A stretch of 64,000 nt of DNA from Ruminimicrobiellum sp045223915 (GTDB lineage Bacteria; Elusimicrobiota; Endomicrobiia; Endomicrobiales; Endomicrobiaceae): assembly GCA_045223915.1 (NCBI GenBank), contig JBGUZU010000040.1, positions 79,987 to 143,986 of the forward strand, given 5' to 3'. The notes under the pieces are model-generated. The model saw only the letters and a program-made list of their open reading frames with translations. It was not told where the DNA came from and did no database searches. The position numbers were made by a program, and so were the translations under genes. Positions within the stretch are counted from its first letter, which is position 1, and the number at the start of each line of letters is the position of its first letter. Positions 8,032 to 17,088 of this stretch are shown here, one piece after another.

Positions 8032-9321
8032 ATGTTTTGGCAAAAAGACATTGAAACGATGGACAGGAAAGATTTAAGAAAATTTCAGTTGGACTGTATC
8101 AACAAACAAATTGCTCTCGCAAAAAAATCACAATTCTACAAAGACAAACTCGCAAAAATAGGCGAACTAAAATCATTGGACGAAGTAACAAAACTTCCTT
8201 TCACGACAAAACAAGATTTAAGAGATTCTTTTCCTTACGGCTGTTTGGTAACGGATTTAAAAGATGTTGTAAGAATGCATTCTTCTTCGGGAACTACAGG
8301 TAATCCTACAGTTGTATTCCACACAAAAGACGATATAGCAAATTGGGCAAACATATCTGCAAGATCAATGTATTGTGCAGGTGCAAGAAGCACCGATGTA
8401 TTTCAAAACACAATGGGATACGGTTTGTTTTCGGGCGGACTCGGATTTCATTACGGCGGAGAAAGATTAGGAATGATGACTATTCCTATAGGTCCGGGAA
8501 ACAGTAAAAGACAGCTTTGGTTTATGCAACATTTTAAAACGACGGTTGTACACATTTTGCCGAGTTATGCATTAAGATTATCCAACACGGTAAAAGAGCT
8601 CGGAATAGATGTAAAAAAAGATTTAAATTTAAGAATATTTTTTATAGGTGCGGAACCTCACAGTGAAGCAATGAGAAAGAAAATAGAAGAATTATATAAT
8701 GTTAAAGCATACAATTCTTACGGATTGTCGGAAATATCAGGTCCGGGAATTGCTTTTGAATGTCAATGCCAACAACATTTACATATTTGGGAAGATTATG
8801 TATATCCTGAAATTGTAGATCCTAAAACATTCGAACCTTTACCCGACGGTGAAGAAGGAGAATTGGTATTAACGACATTACAAAGACAAGCAATGCCTCT
8901 TATGAGATACAGAACAAAAGATTTAACAAGAATAATATCCGAACCTTGTGCCTGCGGAAGAACGCACAGAAGAATCGCAAGAATAACGGCAAGAACGGAT
9001 GATATGATGATTATTAACGGAGTAAACATTTTCCCCATACAAATAGAAAAGACAATATTATCAATACCTGAAGCAGGTAAAAATTATGTTATCGAATTGA
9101 TTGATCACAATTGTATGGATAAGTTGAGAATAAAGGTGGAAATCAACAATGATACTTTCAAAGGAACATTGAAAGATTTGGAAAAATTACAAAACAAATT
9201 AATAAGCGAATTAAAACAGGAACTTGATGTTACTCCTATAGTTCAATTCGTTGAAGCCGGAAGTTTACCGGTCAGTGAAGGTAAAGCAAAAAGAGTAATA
9301 GATTTAAGAGCAAAAAAATAA
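8032..9321 (+). CDS. Phenylacetate-CoA ligase family enzyme (PaaK-like)
   Basis: This AMP-forming acyl-CoA ligase belongs to the PaaK branch, whose members activate phenylacetate and related aryl acids. The 429-residue protein carries the adenylation P-loop HSSSGTTGNPTVV (about residues 83-95), the NSYGLSEISGPG motif and the MRYRTKDLTR region, followed by a small C-terminal domain ending in GKAKRVIDLR. The ACT-domain gene follows 14 bases later. In anaerobic amino-acid fermenters such ligases often handle aryl acids from aromatic amino acids, but the substrate here is inferred only from family. Confidence 0.88.
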   Translation: MFWQKDIETMDRKDLRKFQLDCINKQIALAKKSQFYKDKLAKIGELKSLDEVTKLPFTTKQDLRDSFPYGCLVTDLKDVVRMHSSSGTTGNPTVVFHTKDDIANWANISARSMYCAGARSTDVFQNTMGYGLFSGGLGFHYGGERLGMMTIPIGPGNSKRQLWFMQHFKTTVVHILPSYALRLSNTVKELGIDVKKDLNLRIFFIGAEPHSEAMRKKIEELYNVKAYNSYGLSEISGPGIAFECQCQQHLHIWEDYVYPEIVDPKTFEPLPDGEEGELVLTTLQRQAMPLMRYRTKDLTRIISEPCACGRTHRRIARITARTDDMMIINGVNIFPIQIEKTILSIPEAGKNYVIELIDHNCMDKLRIKVEINNDTFKGTLKDLEKLQNKLISELKQELDVTPIVQFVEAGSLPVSEGKAKRVIDLRAKK

Positions 9322-9335
9322 AAAAGGAGACAAAA

Positions 9336-9764
9336 ATGGCATATCACATATCAGTATTCTTAGAAAACAATCCCGGAAAATTGGAAAAAATAACAACCAT
9401 TTTATCCGAAAACAACATTAACTTAAGAGCAATGTCTCTTGCAAGTTCCGGTGATTTCGGTGTAATGAAATTGTTGGTTGATGACCCGGATAAAGCTTTT
9501 GATGTTTTAAAAGAAAACAAAATAGCCGTAACAAAAAGACAAATTATAGGTGTTGTCGTAGATAATGTTCCGGGAAGTTTCAACAAATTATTGTTAACAT
9601 TAGCTTCAAGCAAAATAAATATCGAAGATTGTTACGGATTTTTATTGAGCAACGGAACAACGGCAGCTATTGTTTTGGAAATAGAAAATTATCCTGATAC
9701 CGCAAAATTATTGTGTGATAAAGGATTTGATGTTTTAAGTTCCGAAAAAATTTATAAATATTAA
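9336..9764 (+). CDS. Tandem ACT-domain protein
   Basis: The 142-residue protein consists of two ACT-like halves. The first starts HISVFLENNPGKLEKIT and the second starts IIGVVVDNVPGSFNKLL, each with the N/VPG turn that binds small amino-acid ligands. It has no catalytic domain. It is translated from its own AAGGAG site 14 bases after the PaaK-like gene. Family knowledge suggests an amino-acid-sensing partner of the ligase, which is inference. Confidence 0.88.
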   Translation: MAYHISVFLENNPGKLEKITTILSENNINLRAMSLASSGDFGVMKLLVDDPDKAFDVLKENKIAVTKRQIIGVVVDNVPGSFNKLLLTLASSKINIEDCYGFLLSNGTTAAIVLEIENYPDTAKLLCDKGFDVLSSEKIYKY

Positions 9765-9786
9765 TTTTCGACAAATAAAAAAACAG

Positions 9787-9817
9787 CCGTCGGAATTTTG
9801 TTCCGACGGTTATTTTT
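9787..9817. terminator. Bidirectional terminator after the ACT gene
   Basis: A 9-bp perfect stem CCGTCGGAA/TTCCGACGG encloses a 5-base loop and has T-runs on both strands. It ends the paaK-ACT operon and the convergent sigma/anti-sigma operon. Confidence 0.9.
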
Positions 9818-9836
9818 TTATAAGAATTAAAAAATA

Positions 9837-10316
9837 TTAACAAAACATAGAAATATATTCTTCATAATCATCGTCATCAATATCATCACTGTCATAATAA
9901 CTGTTATATCCGAAATAATATTCCATACCTGCCGAAGCATAATTTTCACTATTCTGCTTATTTATACCGGTTTCATGCATAAAGAAAAAAGATGAAGATG
10001 CAACAATAAACAAAAATCCCGCAGCCATTACTATTTTTTTCTTGAAAGAATTAAAGAAAGAACCGAACATTACTACATTATCGTCTTTTTCAATATTCTC
10101 ACTTTTTATTTTATTCATAACAGAAGCCGTAAAATCGGAACTCAATTCTTTTTTCGGAGCTTTGGACAAAACCGTTTTTATATTTTTAAGCATAATGTAG
10201 TCTTGTTTACATTTATCACATTCTTCAAAATGTTTCAATAATTCGGAAACAGATTGAGCGGATAATTCATTATCTATGTATTGAGAAATTAATTCTTGTG
10301 CTTTATTGCAGTTCAT
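9837..10316 (-). CDS. Zinc-finger anti-sigma factor
   Basis: The 159-residue protein begins with the ZAS-type zinc finger MNCNKAQELISQYIDNEL then HFEECDKCKQDY (H-x3-C-x2-C). It has one TM segment at about residues 93-112 and an acidic Asp/Glu-rich extracytoplasmic tail ending in DDIDDDDYEEYISMFC. It overlaps the ECF sigma gene by 4 bases (ATGA), so translation is coupled and it very probably holds that sigma factor inactive. The signal that releases the sigma factor is unknown. Confidence 0.88.
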   Translation of the reverse strand: MNCNKAQELISQYIDNELSAQSVSELLKHFEECDKCKQDYIMLKNIKTVLSKAPKKELSSDFTASVMNKIKSENIEKDDNVVMFGSFFNSFKKKIVMAAGFLFIVASSSFFFMHETGINKQNSENYASAGMEYYFGYNSYYDSDDIDDDDYEEYISMFC

Positions 10317-10885
10317 TTTAAATTACCCCCTTCCGTTAAAATTTCTTTCAATCTGTTTCTTGCTCTGAAAATCCAAATTTTTACATTTTCTACCGATGCA
10401 TCCATCATTTTTGCTATCTCTTCGTAAGAATAATCTTCTATATCTCTTAAAGTTAAGACCATTTTATAATTATCTTTCAGTTTTCCAAGAGCTTCTTGTA
10501 CCATTTTCTGTGTCTCTTTTTGCATCAACTCTCTTTCCGTATTATCATTAGACTTCAAAAAATCAATTAAGTTACTCTTTTCTTCATCTTCGCTGTTATT
10601 TATATCTAAAGGAACAACATTATGCTTCTTTTTCTTAGATATCGTTATCGTTTCGTTTATAACTATTCTGTACATCCAAGTAGAGAATTCAGACTCGAAT
10701 TTGAATTTCGGTAAAGCTTTGAAAATCTTAATAAAAACATTCTGAGCTATATCTTCACAGTCGCTTGTCTGCCCGCAAAACGAATAAATTATGCTAAAGA
10801 CCTTGTTTTTATACTTGTCTATTATAATACTGAAAAGATCTTCTTGACCTTGAATAATTTTTTCAATCAGCTCTCTGTCTTCCAT
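10313..10885 (-). CDS. ECF (RpoE-type) sigma factor
   Basis: The 190-residue protein has region 2 (DCEDIAQNVFIKIFKALPKF, then FSTWMYRIVIN) and region 4 (LTLRDIEDYSYEEIAKMM, then VKIWIFRARNRLKEIL) and no region 1 or 3, as in group IV sigma factors. It lies directly upstream of its anti-sigma gene with a 4-base overlap. Target promoters cannot be named. RseP at 2,697 is a candidate for processing the membrane anti-sigma. Confidence 0.93.
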   Translation of the reverse strand: MEDRELIEKIIQGQEDLFSIIIDKYKNKVFSIIYSFCGQTSDCEDIAQNVFIKIFKALPKFKFESEFSTWMYRIVINETITISKKKKHNVVPLDINNSEDEEKSNLIDFLKSNDNTERELMQKETQKMVQEALGKLKDNYKMVLTLRDIEDYSYEEIAKMMDASVENVKIWIFRARNRLKEILTEGGNLK

Positions 10886-10926
10886 AAACTATAAATTAGA
10901 CTCCTTAGTATTAAAAAAAGTTACAC

Positions 10927-12321
10927 CTATTTTTTTGTTACGGTTTTAGTACTCTTTTTAACAGTGTTTGTTGCCGGTTTTTGTGCCGGTTTTTGTGCCG
11001 GTTTTGTTGTTTTGTTTGCAGAAGTTCCGGCAGGCTTTTTTACGGCACCGTTATTTGCCTGTTTATTAACATTATTTGCTCTTGTTTGCATTGAAGCATT
11101 TGGATCTTTATACTTTAACAATTCTTTTATTTTTTCATCCGAAGTTCTTGTATAAGAATATTGATCTTTTTTAGATTTTAAGCCACCTTTAGTATACTTA
11201 CAAGCGGCATTCCATAATAACCACGTTTTTACACCGCAATCATAACAGGCTTGAATTTGAGCCCTTACCTCTGCAGGACCATAAGGAACACCTTTCATGG
11301 AAAAATCTTGTAACCATGGTCTCAATTTTTCAACAGGAATTCTCTTTTTTGCACCCTGCAATGCAATATAAACCGTTCTGTAAGGTTCTTTGTTCGGATT
11401 AGGTATTCCATATTCTCCGTTATTATAATGAGAAGGATATATCATAGGGCTTACATAATCAACCTGTTCCGTCATTTCCACGATTTTTTGTCCTATTCCC
11501 ATATCCGTTTTTTCCGTAGTTGTAAGACCGAATACATCTATAGATACTTTTACGCCTTTCGGAGCCAATCTTTCTTTTGCTTGTTTTAAAAAGTCTACTA
11601 TTTTTGCGGATGCTGTCGTAGAAGAGTGCTCAACTCCGTATCTGCAATTTTTCGTATTTCCGTCTGAAGGGAATCTTATATAATCAAACTGTATTTCATC
11701 AAATCCCATATCTGCCGTTTTTTCCGCAAGTTCAAGAATATAATCTACGGCTCCCTGTTTATAAGGATTCAACCAAGTAAGCTGTTTTCTGTCCTGCCAA
11801 AGAGAACCGTCGGGATTTTTTACTGCAAGTTCAGGTCTTTTTCTCGGCATAACATTATCTCTGAAAACTACAATTCTTGCTATTGCATACATTCCTTTTT
11901 CTTTAACTGCTTTCAAATATGGCAATACACTGGGAACACTCTTGGAATAAGTCACCCCTCCCGCAACATCTTTAACGGAAATATCACCGTCTATTTCTTT
12001 TATATCAATAACAACGGCATTCATTTCAGTATTATCCAACAAATCGTTTGTTCTTGTTTTATGAAATTGAGAAGCAGCGGCATAGATAGTTAAATGCATA
12101 CCTTTCGCCTGATCTGCGGAAATCTGTTCAACCTGCGGTTTTTCTTCTTCTTGAGGTTGTTCTTCTTTAATTTGCTCCTTTTTTTGTTCTTGTTCGGAAT
12201 CAACAATTTTATCTTGTTGAACAAGTATTTCTACTGATTCTATCTCTTGTTCTTGCGCGAAACAGCTTGTTGATATAAAACAAATTAACACCAAAATTGA
12301 AAGTAACAATATTTTCTTCAT
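10927..12321 (-). CDS. Secreted putative glycoside hydrolase (DUF4015)
   Basis: The 464-residue protein starts with a signal peptide (MKKILLLSILVLICF, cleavage probably after SCFA). An acidic Gln/Glu-rich linker follows, then a TIM-barrel domain with AVVIDIKEIDGDI, MGFDEIQFDYIRFPSDG and VSPMIYPSHY. That pattern is typical of the DUF4015 putative glycoside hydrolase family. The C-terminal tail is low-complexity Lys/Pro/Thr with KPAQKPAQKP repeats. The probable location is periplasm or cell surface. The sugar substrate is unknown. It follows dxr by 13 bases in the same direction. Confidence 0.82.
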   Translation of the reverse strand: MKKILLLSILVLICFISTSCFAQEQEIESVEILVQQDKIVDSEQEQKKEQIKEEQPQEEEKPQVEQISADQAKGMHLTIYAAASQFHKTRTNDLLDNTEMNAVVIDIKEIDGDISVKDVAGGVTYSKSVPSVLPYLKAVKEKGMYAIARIVVFRDNVMPRKRPELAVKNPDGSLWQDRKQLTWLNPYKQGAVDYILELAEKTADMGFDEIQFDYIRFPSDGNTKNCRYGVEHSSTTASAKIVDFLKQAKERLAPKGVKVSIDVFGLTTTEKTDMGIGQKIVEMTEQVDYVSPMIYPSHYNNGEYGIPNPNKEPYRTVYIALQGAKKRIPVEKLRPWLQDFSMKGVPYGPAEVRAQIQACYDCGVKTWLLWNAACKYTKGGLKSKKDQYSYTRTSDEKIKELLKYKDPNASMQTRANNVNKQANNGAVKKPAGTSANKTTKPAQKPAQKPATNTVKKSTKTVTKK

Positions 12322-12334
12322 TTCTTATTTTCCT

Positions 12335-13495
12335 CTATATTAAGTTTTTTATAACATTTTCAGCTTGTTGTCTTGCCCATAAATCCGCTTTTACATATTT
12401 TGATAAATCTTTTGTCTTTATAACTTTATGCTTGTTTATTACTTTTTCAACAACAACCGGAATCATATCAAATCTGATTTTTCCGTCAAGGAAATATCTT
12501 ACAGCTATTTCGTTTGCGGCACTCATTACGGCGGTCATTGTACCGCCGATTTTCGCACATTTATATGCTATATTTAAACATTTAAATTTTTTAAAATCAG
12601 GCTTAAAAAATTCCAACTTTGCAACTTCGGTTAAATCCAATCTTTTTATATAACAATTTGTTCTGTTTGGATAAGATAAGGCATACTGTATCGGTAAAGT
12701 CATATCCGGATTTGATAATTGTGCCATAACACACCCGTCATTAAATTCCACCATGGAATGAATTACCGACTGAGGATGAATAATAATATCAATTTTATCT
12801 ATGGGGATATCAAATAAAACGGATGCCTCTATTGCTTCCAAGCCTTTATTCATTAGGGTAGCGGAATCTACTGTTATTTTCTTACCCATTTTCCATGTAG
12901 GATGAGCAAGTGCATCTTCTACCGTAATATCCGCGAAATTTTTATTTGATTTATAAAAAGGACCGCCGGATGCCGTAAGAAGAATTCTTTTTATTGATTT
13001 TTTGTTTTCTTTACCTATACATTGAAATATAGCGGAATGTTCACTGTCTACCGGAAGAACGGCAACGCCTTTGTCTTTTGCTTTCTTCATTATCAGGTTT
13101 CCGGCCATAACCAAAGCTTCTTTGTTTGCTATTGCAACATCTTTACCGCTTTCTATGGCGGCAAGTAACGGTTCAAGTCCTATAGAACCAACAACCGACG
13201 ATAAAACCATGTCGGCAGACTTTATTGTAGCAACTTTATTTAAGCCTTCTTTACCGCAATATACTTTTGTTTTAAGTTTCTTATCGTTACACCATTTTTG
13301 TAATTTATCGGCATTTTCTTTATCGAATACAGAGACAACCGAAGGTTTAAATTTAGTTATTTGTTTTTTTAAAAGTTCCGTATTTGAATGAACGGATAAT
13401 CCGCAAACTTTAAATTCATTTTTTGTTTTTGAAATAAGCTCAAGAGCTTGTGTACCTATAGAACCCGACGACCCCAATATTGAAATGTTTTTCAT
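12335..13495 (-). CDS. dxr: 1-deoxy-D-xylulose 5-phosphate reductoisomerase Dxr
   Basis: Dxr makes methylerythritol 4-phosphate, the committed MEP-pathway step. The 386-residue protein shows the NADPH site ILGSSGSIGTQAL at the N-terminus, the loop ANKEALVMAG, the metal-binding PVDSEHSAIFQCI, and the ASGGPF and HPTWKMGKKITVDSATLMNKG motifs. The order and length match the family. It heads a two-gene unit with the downstream DUF4015 gene. Confidence 0.97.
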   Translation of the reverse strand: MKNISILGSSGSIGTQALELISKTKNEFKVCGLSVHSNTELLKKQITKFKPSVVSVFDKENADKLQKWCNDKKLKTKVYCGKEGLNKVATIKSADMVLSSVVGSIGLEPLLAAIESGKDVAIANKEALVMAGNLIMKKAKDKGVAVLPVDSEHSAIFQCIGKENKKSIKRILLTASGGPFYKSNKNFADITVEDALAHPTWKMGKKITVDSATLMNKGLEAIEASVLFDIPIDKIDIIIHPQSVIHSMVEFNDGCVMAQLSNPDMTLPIQYALSYPNRTNCYIKRLDLTEVAKLEFFKPDFKKFKCLNIAYKCAKIGGTMTAVMSAANEIAVRYFLDGKIRFDMIPVVVEKVINKHKVIKTKDLSKYVKADLWARQQAENVIKNLI

Positions 13496-13542
13496 GTTGT
13501 TCCTTCAAAAATAAATTTTGTTCATTATACCATTTTATGATT

Positions 13543-14466
13543 TTATTGTATATTGTTATTTATCTTTATTTTATGGGTATCGGTATAGTTTTTAAATACA
13601 TTTATTGAAATAAACAATAATACCGCTATGGTTATCATTAAATATCTGCTGAAAACAACAAAGCCGAAAATATTTAAAAGGGTATTTGTAAGAACTATTA
13701 AAGTAACAATGGCAAAACTTTTATTTACATATTTTCCGTATCCGTTGGCAAGGATTGTATTATGAATTTTTATTCCCATAGGAAAACCTATCATACCACC
13801 CGCTGCGATTATTAAAGACATTATTATTATCGTCCAATCGGGCTTACCGTCAGCAAAAGTATAATACATACCGCCTGTAAAAGTTGTAACAAGCAAAAGT
13901 ATTCTTATTGATTTCGCCGTTATCATTTCGGGGACTTTAAAAATATTGGCAAGTGTAGGTCTGAAAAATATTGCACCGCCGACACCCATAACGGAACTGC
14001 ACACTCCAACAACCATACCTATAAAAAAAGCTATTAGTGATTGTGTGTTTGAGATTTTCGGAACATCAGTTTCATATTCCGTAGTTTTACCGAAGAGAAC
14101 AAGAGAACCCAATGTAACCATAAATATACAGAATATTACAAGTAATGCAATAGAACCGAACCTTTCGTAAAAAAATCTGTTCACTATTTTCCCGCTAAAT
14201 GCAAGCAAAAAAGCTCCTACTCCCAACGGAATAACTAATTTTACGGCAACGGATTCTTTGTGCCAATCTAAACTTTTTATATCATGAACGGTAGTCATAA
14301 GAATGGAAGGCACCATTTGTAATAAACCCACCCCCACAGCTTCATTCGGAGTAAAGCCGAAAATCAACATGGTAGGAACTATAAGCCAACCGCACCCCAC
14401 TCCCCAGTAGCCGCCTGAAAACATTCCTATAAAACCGATTAAAGGCATTAAAAAATAAATATACAT
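13543..14466 (-). CDS. TSUP-family (TauE/SafE) anion permease
   Basis: The 307-residue membrane protein has about eight TM segments and the two TauE/SafE-type repeats. The first has FSGGYWGVGCGWLIVPTM and FTPNEAVGVGLL. The second has GVCSSVMGVGGAIFFRPTL and MITAKSIRILL. The family exports or imports sulfonates, sulfite and related organic anions. The substrate here is not predictable. It is transcribed alone, with dxr starting 47 bases downstream of its stop codon. Confidence 0.82.
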   Translation of the reverse strand: MYIYFLMPLIGFIGMFSGGYWGVGCGWLIVPTMLIFGFTPNEAVGVGLLQMVPSILMTTVHDIKSLDWHKESVAVKLVIPLGVGAFLLAFSGKIVNRFFYERFGSIALLVIFCIFMVTLGSLVLFGKTTEYETDVPKISNTQSLIAFFIGMVVGVCSSVMGVGGAIFFRPTLANIFKVPEMITAKSIRILLLVTTFTGGMYYTFADGKPDWTIIIMSLIIAAGGMIGFPMGIKIHNTILANGYGKYVNKSFAIVTLIVLTNTLLNIFGFVVFSRYLMITIAVLLFISINVFKNYTDTHKIKINNNIQ

Positions 14467-14492
14467 AACGGTTGATATTGTACATCTTTATC

Positions 14493-14522
14493 GACAAAAA
14501 AAACAAGGTCAAAGACTTGTTT
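14493..14522 (-). terminator. Terminator of the DUF374 acyltransferase gene
   Basis: On the minus strand, AACAAGTC-TTT-GACCTTGTT forms a stem with one bulged base and is followed by a run of eight T residues. It lies 26 bases after the stop codon at 14548. Confidence 0.7.
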
Positions 14523-14540
14523 ATGTTTAGTGGTTTGCAG

Positions 14541-14570
14541 TTGATTTCTAATTTCTAATTGCTAATTGCT
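14541..14570. repeat. Heptamer repeat overlapping a stop codon
   Basis: Four TTTCTAA/TTGCTAA-type heptamers run through the 3' end of the acyltransferase gene and supply its last codons (QQLAIRN) and its stop. A closely similar run is found at 51,137-51,162. Confidence 0.55.
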
Positions 14571-15471
14571 GTTTAAAGTTTGGTTTGATTCGAAGATTAT
14601 CTATAAAAGAGGTTCCGTAACAAACATCGAAAACTTCTTCTTTAAGTTTTGATGTTATTTTGTTTATAACGGACACATCCTGAGGTAATGAAATGTTTTT
14701 GTTTTCTTTATCGGAAATATACAAAGTAAATACGGATAAAGGATATTTTTGTTTTAATTGTTTTATTTTATCTATACAAGCATTTATATTGTTTTTACAC
14801 TTTATAAATATTTTAGGTTTCGGATGATGACTCAAATATTCGTTTATATCTTTAGACCAATAATATTTATTTGCAAATTCACTCAATTTATTCAATTCTT
14901 TTTCAACTATCAAAGCTTTTTCTTCCAAATTATCCTCTTTTCCTATCACTATAGGATTACCGTAAACGGCAACCGTCTTTGAAAAAGGTAAAGGAACCTT
15001 AAATTTATCCCATGCTTTCTTAAATGTTAAAGAATTTTTTGCTATTGCGGATATCGGTATTAATCTTATACCTATTTTTTGAGATACCAAAAGAAGTCCT
15101 GATTTTACTTTATGTATAGGACCTCTGGGGCCGTCAACGGTAAATGCAACAAAATGACCTTTTCTTGCATATCTTATTGTTTCTATTAATGCTCTTTCCG
15201 CTCTTTTCGACGAAGAACCTCTTACTGCTATAAAATCAAAATCTCTCAATACTCCGGCTTGAATTTCCCCGTCTTTAGACATACTGCACATGGCAACAAT
15301 TTGTCTTCCGGAATTAAGACACAAAGGAAGAATTTGTTCTCCGTGCCAAAGAGCATATACACTTTGTTCCTTGAATCTGCCTACCAAATCTATACTTCTT
15401 ACTCTTAATGTCATTTTGGTAAAAGCAATATAATAATATGCTATTTTTGATAATATTTTCCTTGAATCCAT
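14548..15471 (-). CDS. DUF374 / LPLAT-family acyltransferase
   Basis: The N-terminal 200 residues contain ALWHGEQILPLCLN, VAVRGSSSKRAERALIETI, VAFTVDGPRGPIHKVKSGL and RLIPISAIAK. These are hallmarks of the DUF374 branch of lysophospholipid/lipid A-type acyltransferases. A further 100-residue C-terminal extension is not recognised. I place the start at the ATG at 15471 and not 54 bases upstream, because a consensus promoter at 15516-15544 puts the transcript start inside the longer frame. The last codons lie in a heptamer repeat. A lipid A or Kdo-lipid modification role is inferred. Confidence 0.78.
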   Translation of the reverse strand: MDSRKILSKIAYYYIAFTKMTLRVRSIDLVGRFKEQSVYALWHGEQILPLCLNSGRQIVAMCSMSKDGEIQAGVLRDFDFIAVRGSSSKRAERALIETIRYARKGHFVAFTVDGPRGPIHKVKSGLLLVSQKIGIRLIPISAIAKNSLTFKKAWDKFKVPLPFSKTVAVYGNPIVIGKEDNLEEKALIVEKELNKLSEFANKYYWSKDINEYLSHHPKPKIFIKCKNNINACIDKIKQLKQKYPLSVFTLYISDKENKNISLPQDVSVINKITSKLKEEVFDVCYGTSFIDNLRIKPNFKQQLAIRN

Positions 15472-15515
15472 TTTTGTATTAAAATCCGAAAAGTTTTGTT
15501 TACCGCTCGGTAGAC

Positions 15516-15544
15516 AATATAACATAAAACTACTTTATTGTCAA
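15516..15544 (-). promoter_or_regulatory. Sigma-70 promoter of the acyltransferase gene
   Basis: The minus strand reads TTGACA-N17-TATATT. The predicted transcript start is near 15509, between the two possible start codons, which supports the shorter gene model. Confidence 0.75.
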
Positions 15545-15567
15545 ACTCACATTTCATCAATACTTTT

Positions 15568-15596
15568 TTGACTATTCTCGTAAAAAATAATAAAAT
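15568..15596 (+). promoter_or_regulatory. Sigma-70 promoter of the tolC-hlyD operon
   Basis: The plus strand reads TTGACT-N17-TAAAAT, about 38 bases before the tolC-like ATG. It is divergent from the acyltransferase promoter, and the two -35 boxes lie about 24 bases apart. Confidence 0.7.
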
Positions 15597-15633
15597 TTTA
15601 AGTTGAATTTTACTGAAAAGGGTGTATTCAAAT

Positions 15634-17088
15634 ATGAAAAGATATATAGCAATATTACTTTGTGTTTTTTTCGGCTTAAATGTTTCTTTATATGCGGAAT
15701 ATTCTTTAACGTTAGCGGAAGCATTAAAATGTGCAATAGCCAACAATGAATTAATAAATGCCGCGGCAAAGACAAAAGAAGTTTCCGAATACCATTTAAA
15801 ATCGGCAAGAGGAAAACATTATCCCAATGTTTATGTCGAAGGTTCGGTAAATAAAATAAACGATTCGATATCGTTAAATTTGAATGATGCAAGATCGGCG
15901 GTTATCGGTGCAAGTGTGGCATCTTTTCAAGCAGCAACGACATATTCCGGTGGAGGAACCCCCCCGCCTGACCCTGTAGTTGCAGGATTTAAACAACAAC
16001 TTGAACAAGCTATTCCCGATTTCAGTATGAAATTTCAAGATGATTTGTTTTATAAACTTACGGCTGCCGTTGTTTGGCCTTTATATACCGGAGGAAAAAT
16101 TGCAGCAAATTCCCAGGCAAAAAAAGCGGAACTTGCCATTTCCGAAATGGAATATACAAAAACTTTAAACTCTACAATAACATCCGTAATAGAAAGTTAT
16201 TTCAGAGCAAAACTTGCACAAGAAGCAAGAAACATAAGACAAGATTATTTGGATGATATTATTCAACATAACGACAATGCCGAAAAATTATTTAAAGTAG
16301 GTATGATATCAAGAACAAACAAATTAAGAGCGGAAGTTGCTCTTGCGGATGCAACAAGAGAATATCAAAAATCCGAAAGAGATTTGGAACTGGCACTGGT
16401 TGTATTGTCGAATATTATAGGTGTAGAGCTGGACAAAGTAAATCTTATTACCGATTTCAAAAAAATCGATTATGTTCGTGGAGCGGATTATTTCAAGGAT
16501 GTTGCATATTCAAACAATATAACATTAAAAGATATGCAACAAAAAAAAGAAATGCTAAACCAAAAGAAAAAAGCAATCAAAGGAAATTTTTTACCTACCG
16601 TAGCTGCTTTCGGAAAATATGAAATATATAAAGATGATCTTACACTCTTTGAACCTGAATGGGTTGCCGGTTTAAATGCAAGGCTTGATATTTTTAAAGG
16701 CGGAGAAGATTACGACGAGTATAAAGCATATTCAAAACAAGTTGAAGTTTTGGATTTATACATTCAAAATGCGAACAAAATGATTGATACCGCTGTACAA
16801 AAATATCATCATGAAGCACAAGCTGCTCTTGAACAATATGAAAGTTTAAAGAGTTCTCAGGATTTAACCGAAGAGAACTTGAATCTTTATAAAAAATCGT
16901 TTAAAGAAGGTCTTGCAACATCAATAGAAGTAATCGATGCCGAACTTGCTTTGGAAAAAGTAAGATTGGAACAGTCTCAGGCTTTATTTGATTTTAATGT
17001 TGCTTATGCAAAACTTATGGATATATGTGGTAATTCACAGATACTAATGGACAATATTATAGGAGAAACTGAAAACAATGAAAAATAA
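15634..17088 (+). CDS. TolC-family outer-membrane efflux protein
   Basis: The protein of about 484 residues has a signal peptide (MKRYIAILLCVFFGLNVSLYA). It continues as an OEP-type alpha-barrel/beta-barrel protein with two repeated halves: LTLAEALKCAIANN near the N-terminus, long coiled coils, and FKEGLATSIEVIDAELALEK near the C-terminus. I choose the ATG at 15634 over the GTG at 15622, which lies too close to the AAGGG site. It overlaps the hlyD-like gene by 11 bases, so it forms the outer-membrane exit of the export system encoded downstream. Confidence 0.9.
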   Translation: MKRYIAILLCVFFGLNVSLYAEYSLTLAEALKCAIANNELINAAAKTKEVSEYHLKSARGKHYPNVYVEGSVNKINDSISLNLNDARSAVIGASVASFQAATTYSGGGTPPPDPVVAGFKQQLEQAIPDFSMKFQDDLFYKLTAAVVWPLYTGGKIAANSQAKKAELAISEMEYTKTLNSTITSVIESYFRAKLAQEARNIRQDYLDDIIQHNDNAEKLFKVGMISRTNKLRAEVALADATREYQKSERDLELALVVLSNIIGVELDKVNLITDFKKIDYVRGADYFKDVAYSNNITLKDMQQKKEMLNQKKKAIKGNFLPTVAAFGKYEIYKDDLTLFEPEWVAGLNARLDIFKGGEDYDEYKAYSKQVEVLDLYIQNANKMIDTAVQKYHHEAQAALEQYESLKSSQDLTEENLNLYKKSFKEGLATSIEVIDAELALEKVRLEQSQALFDFNVAYAKLMDICGNSQILMDNIIGETENNEK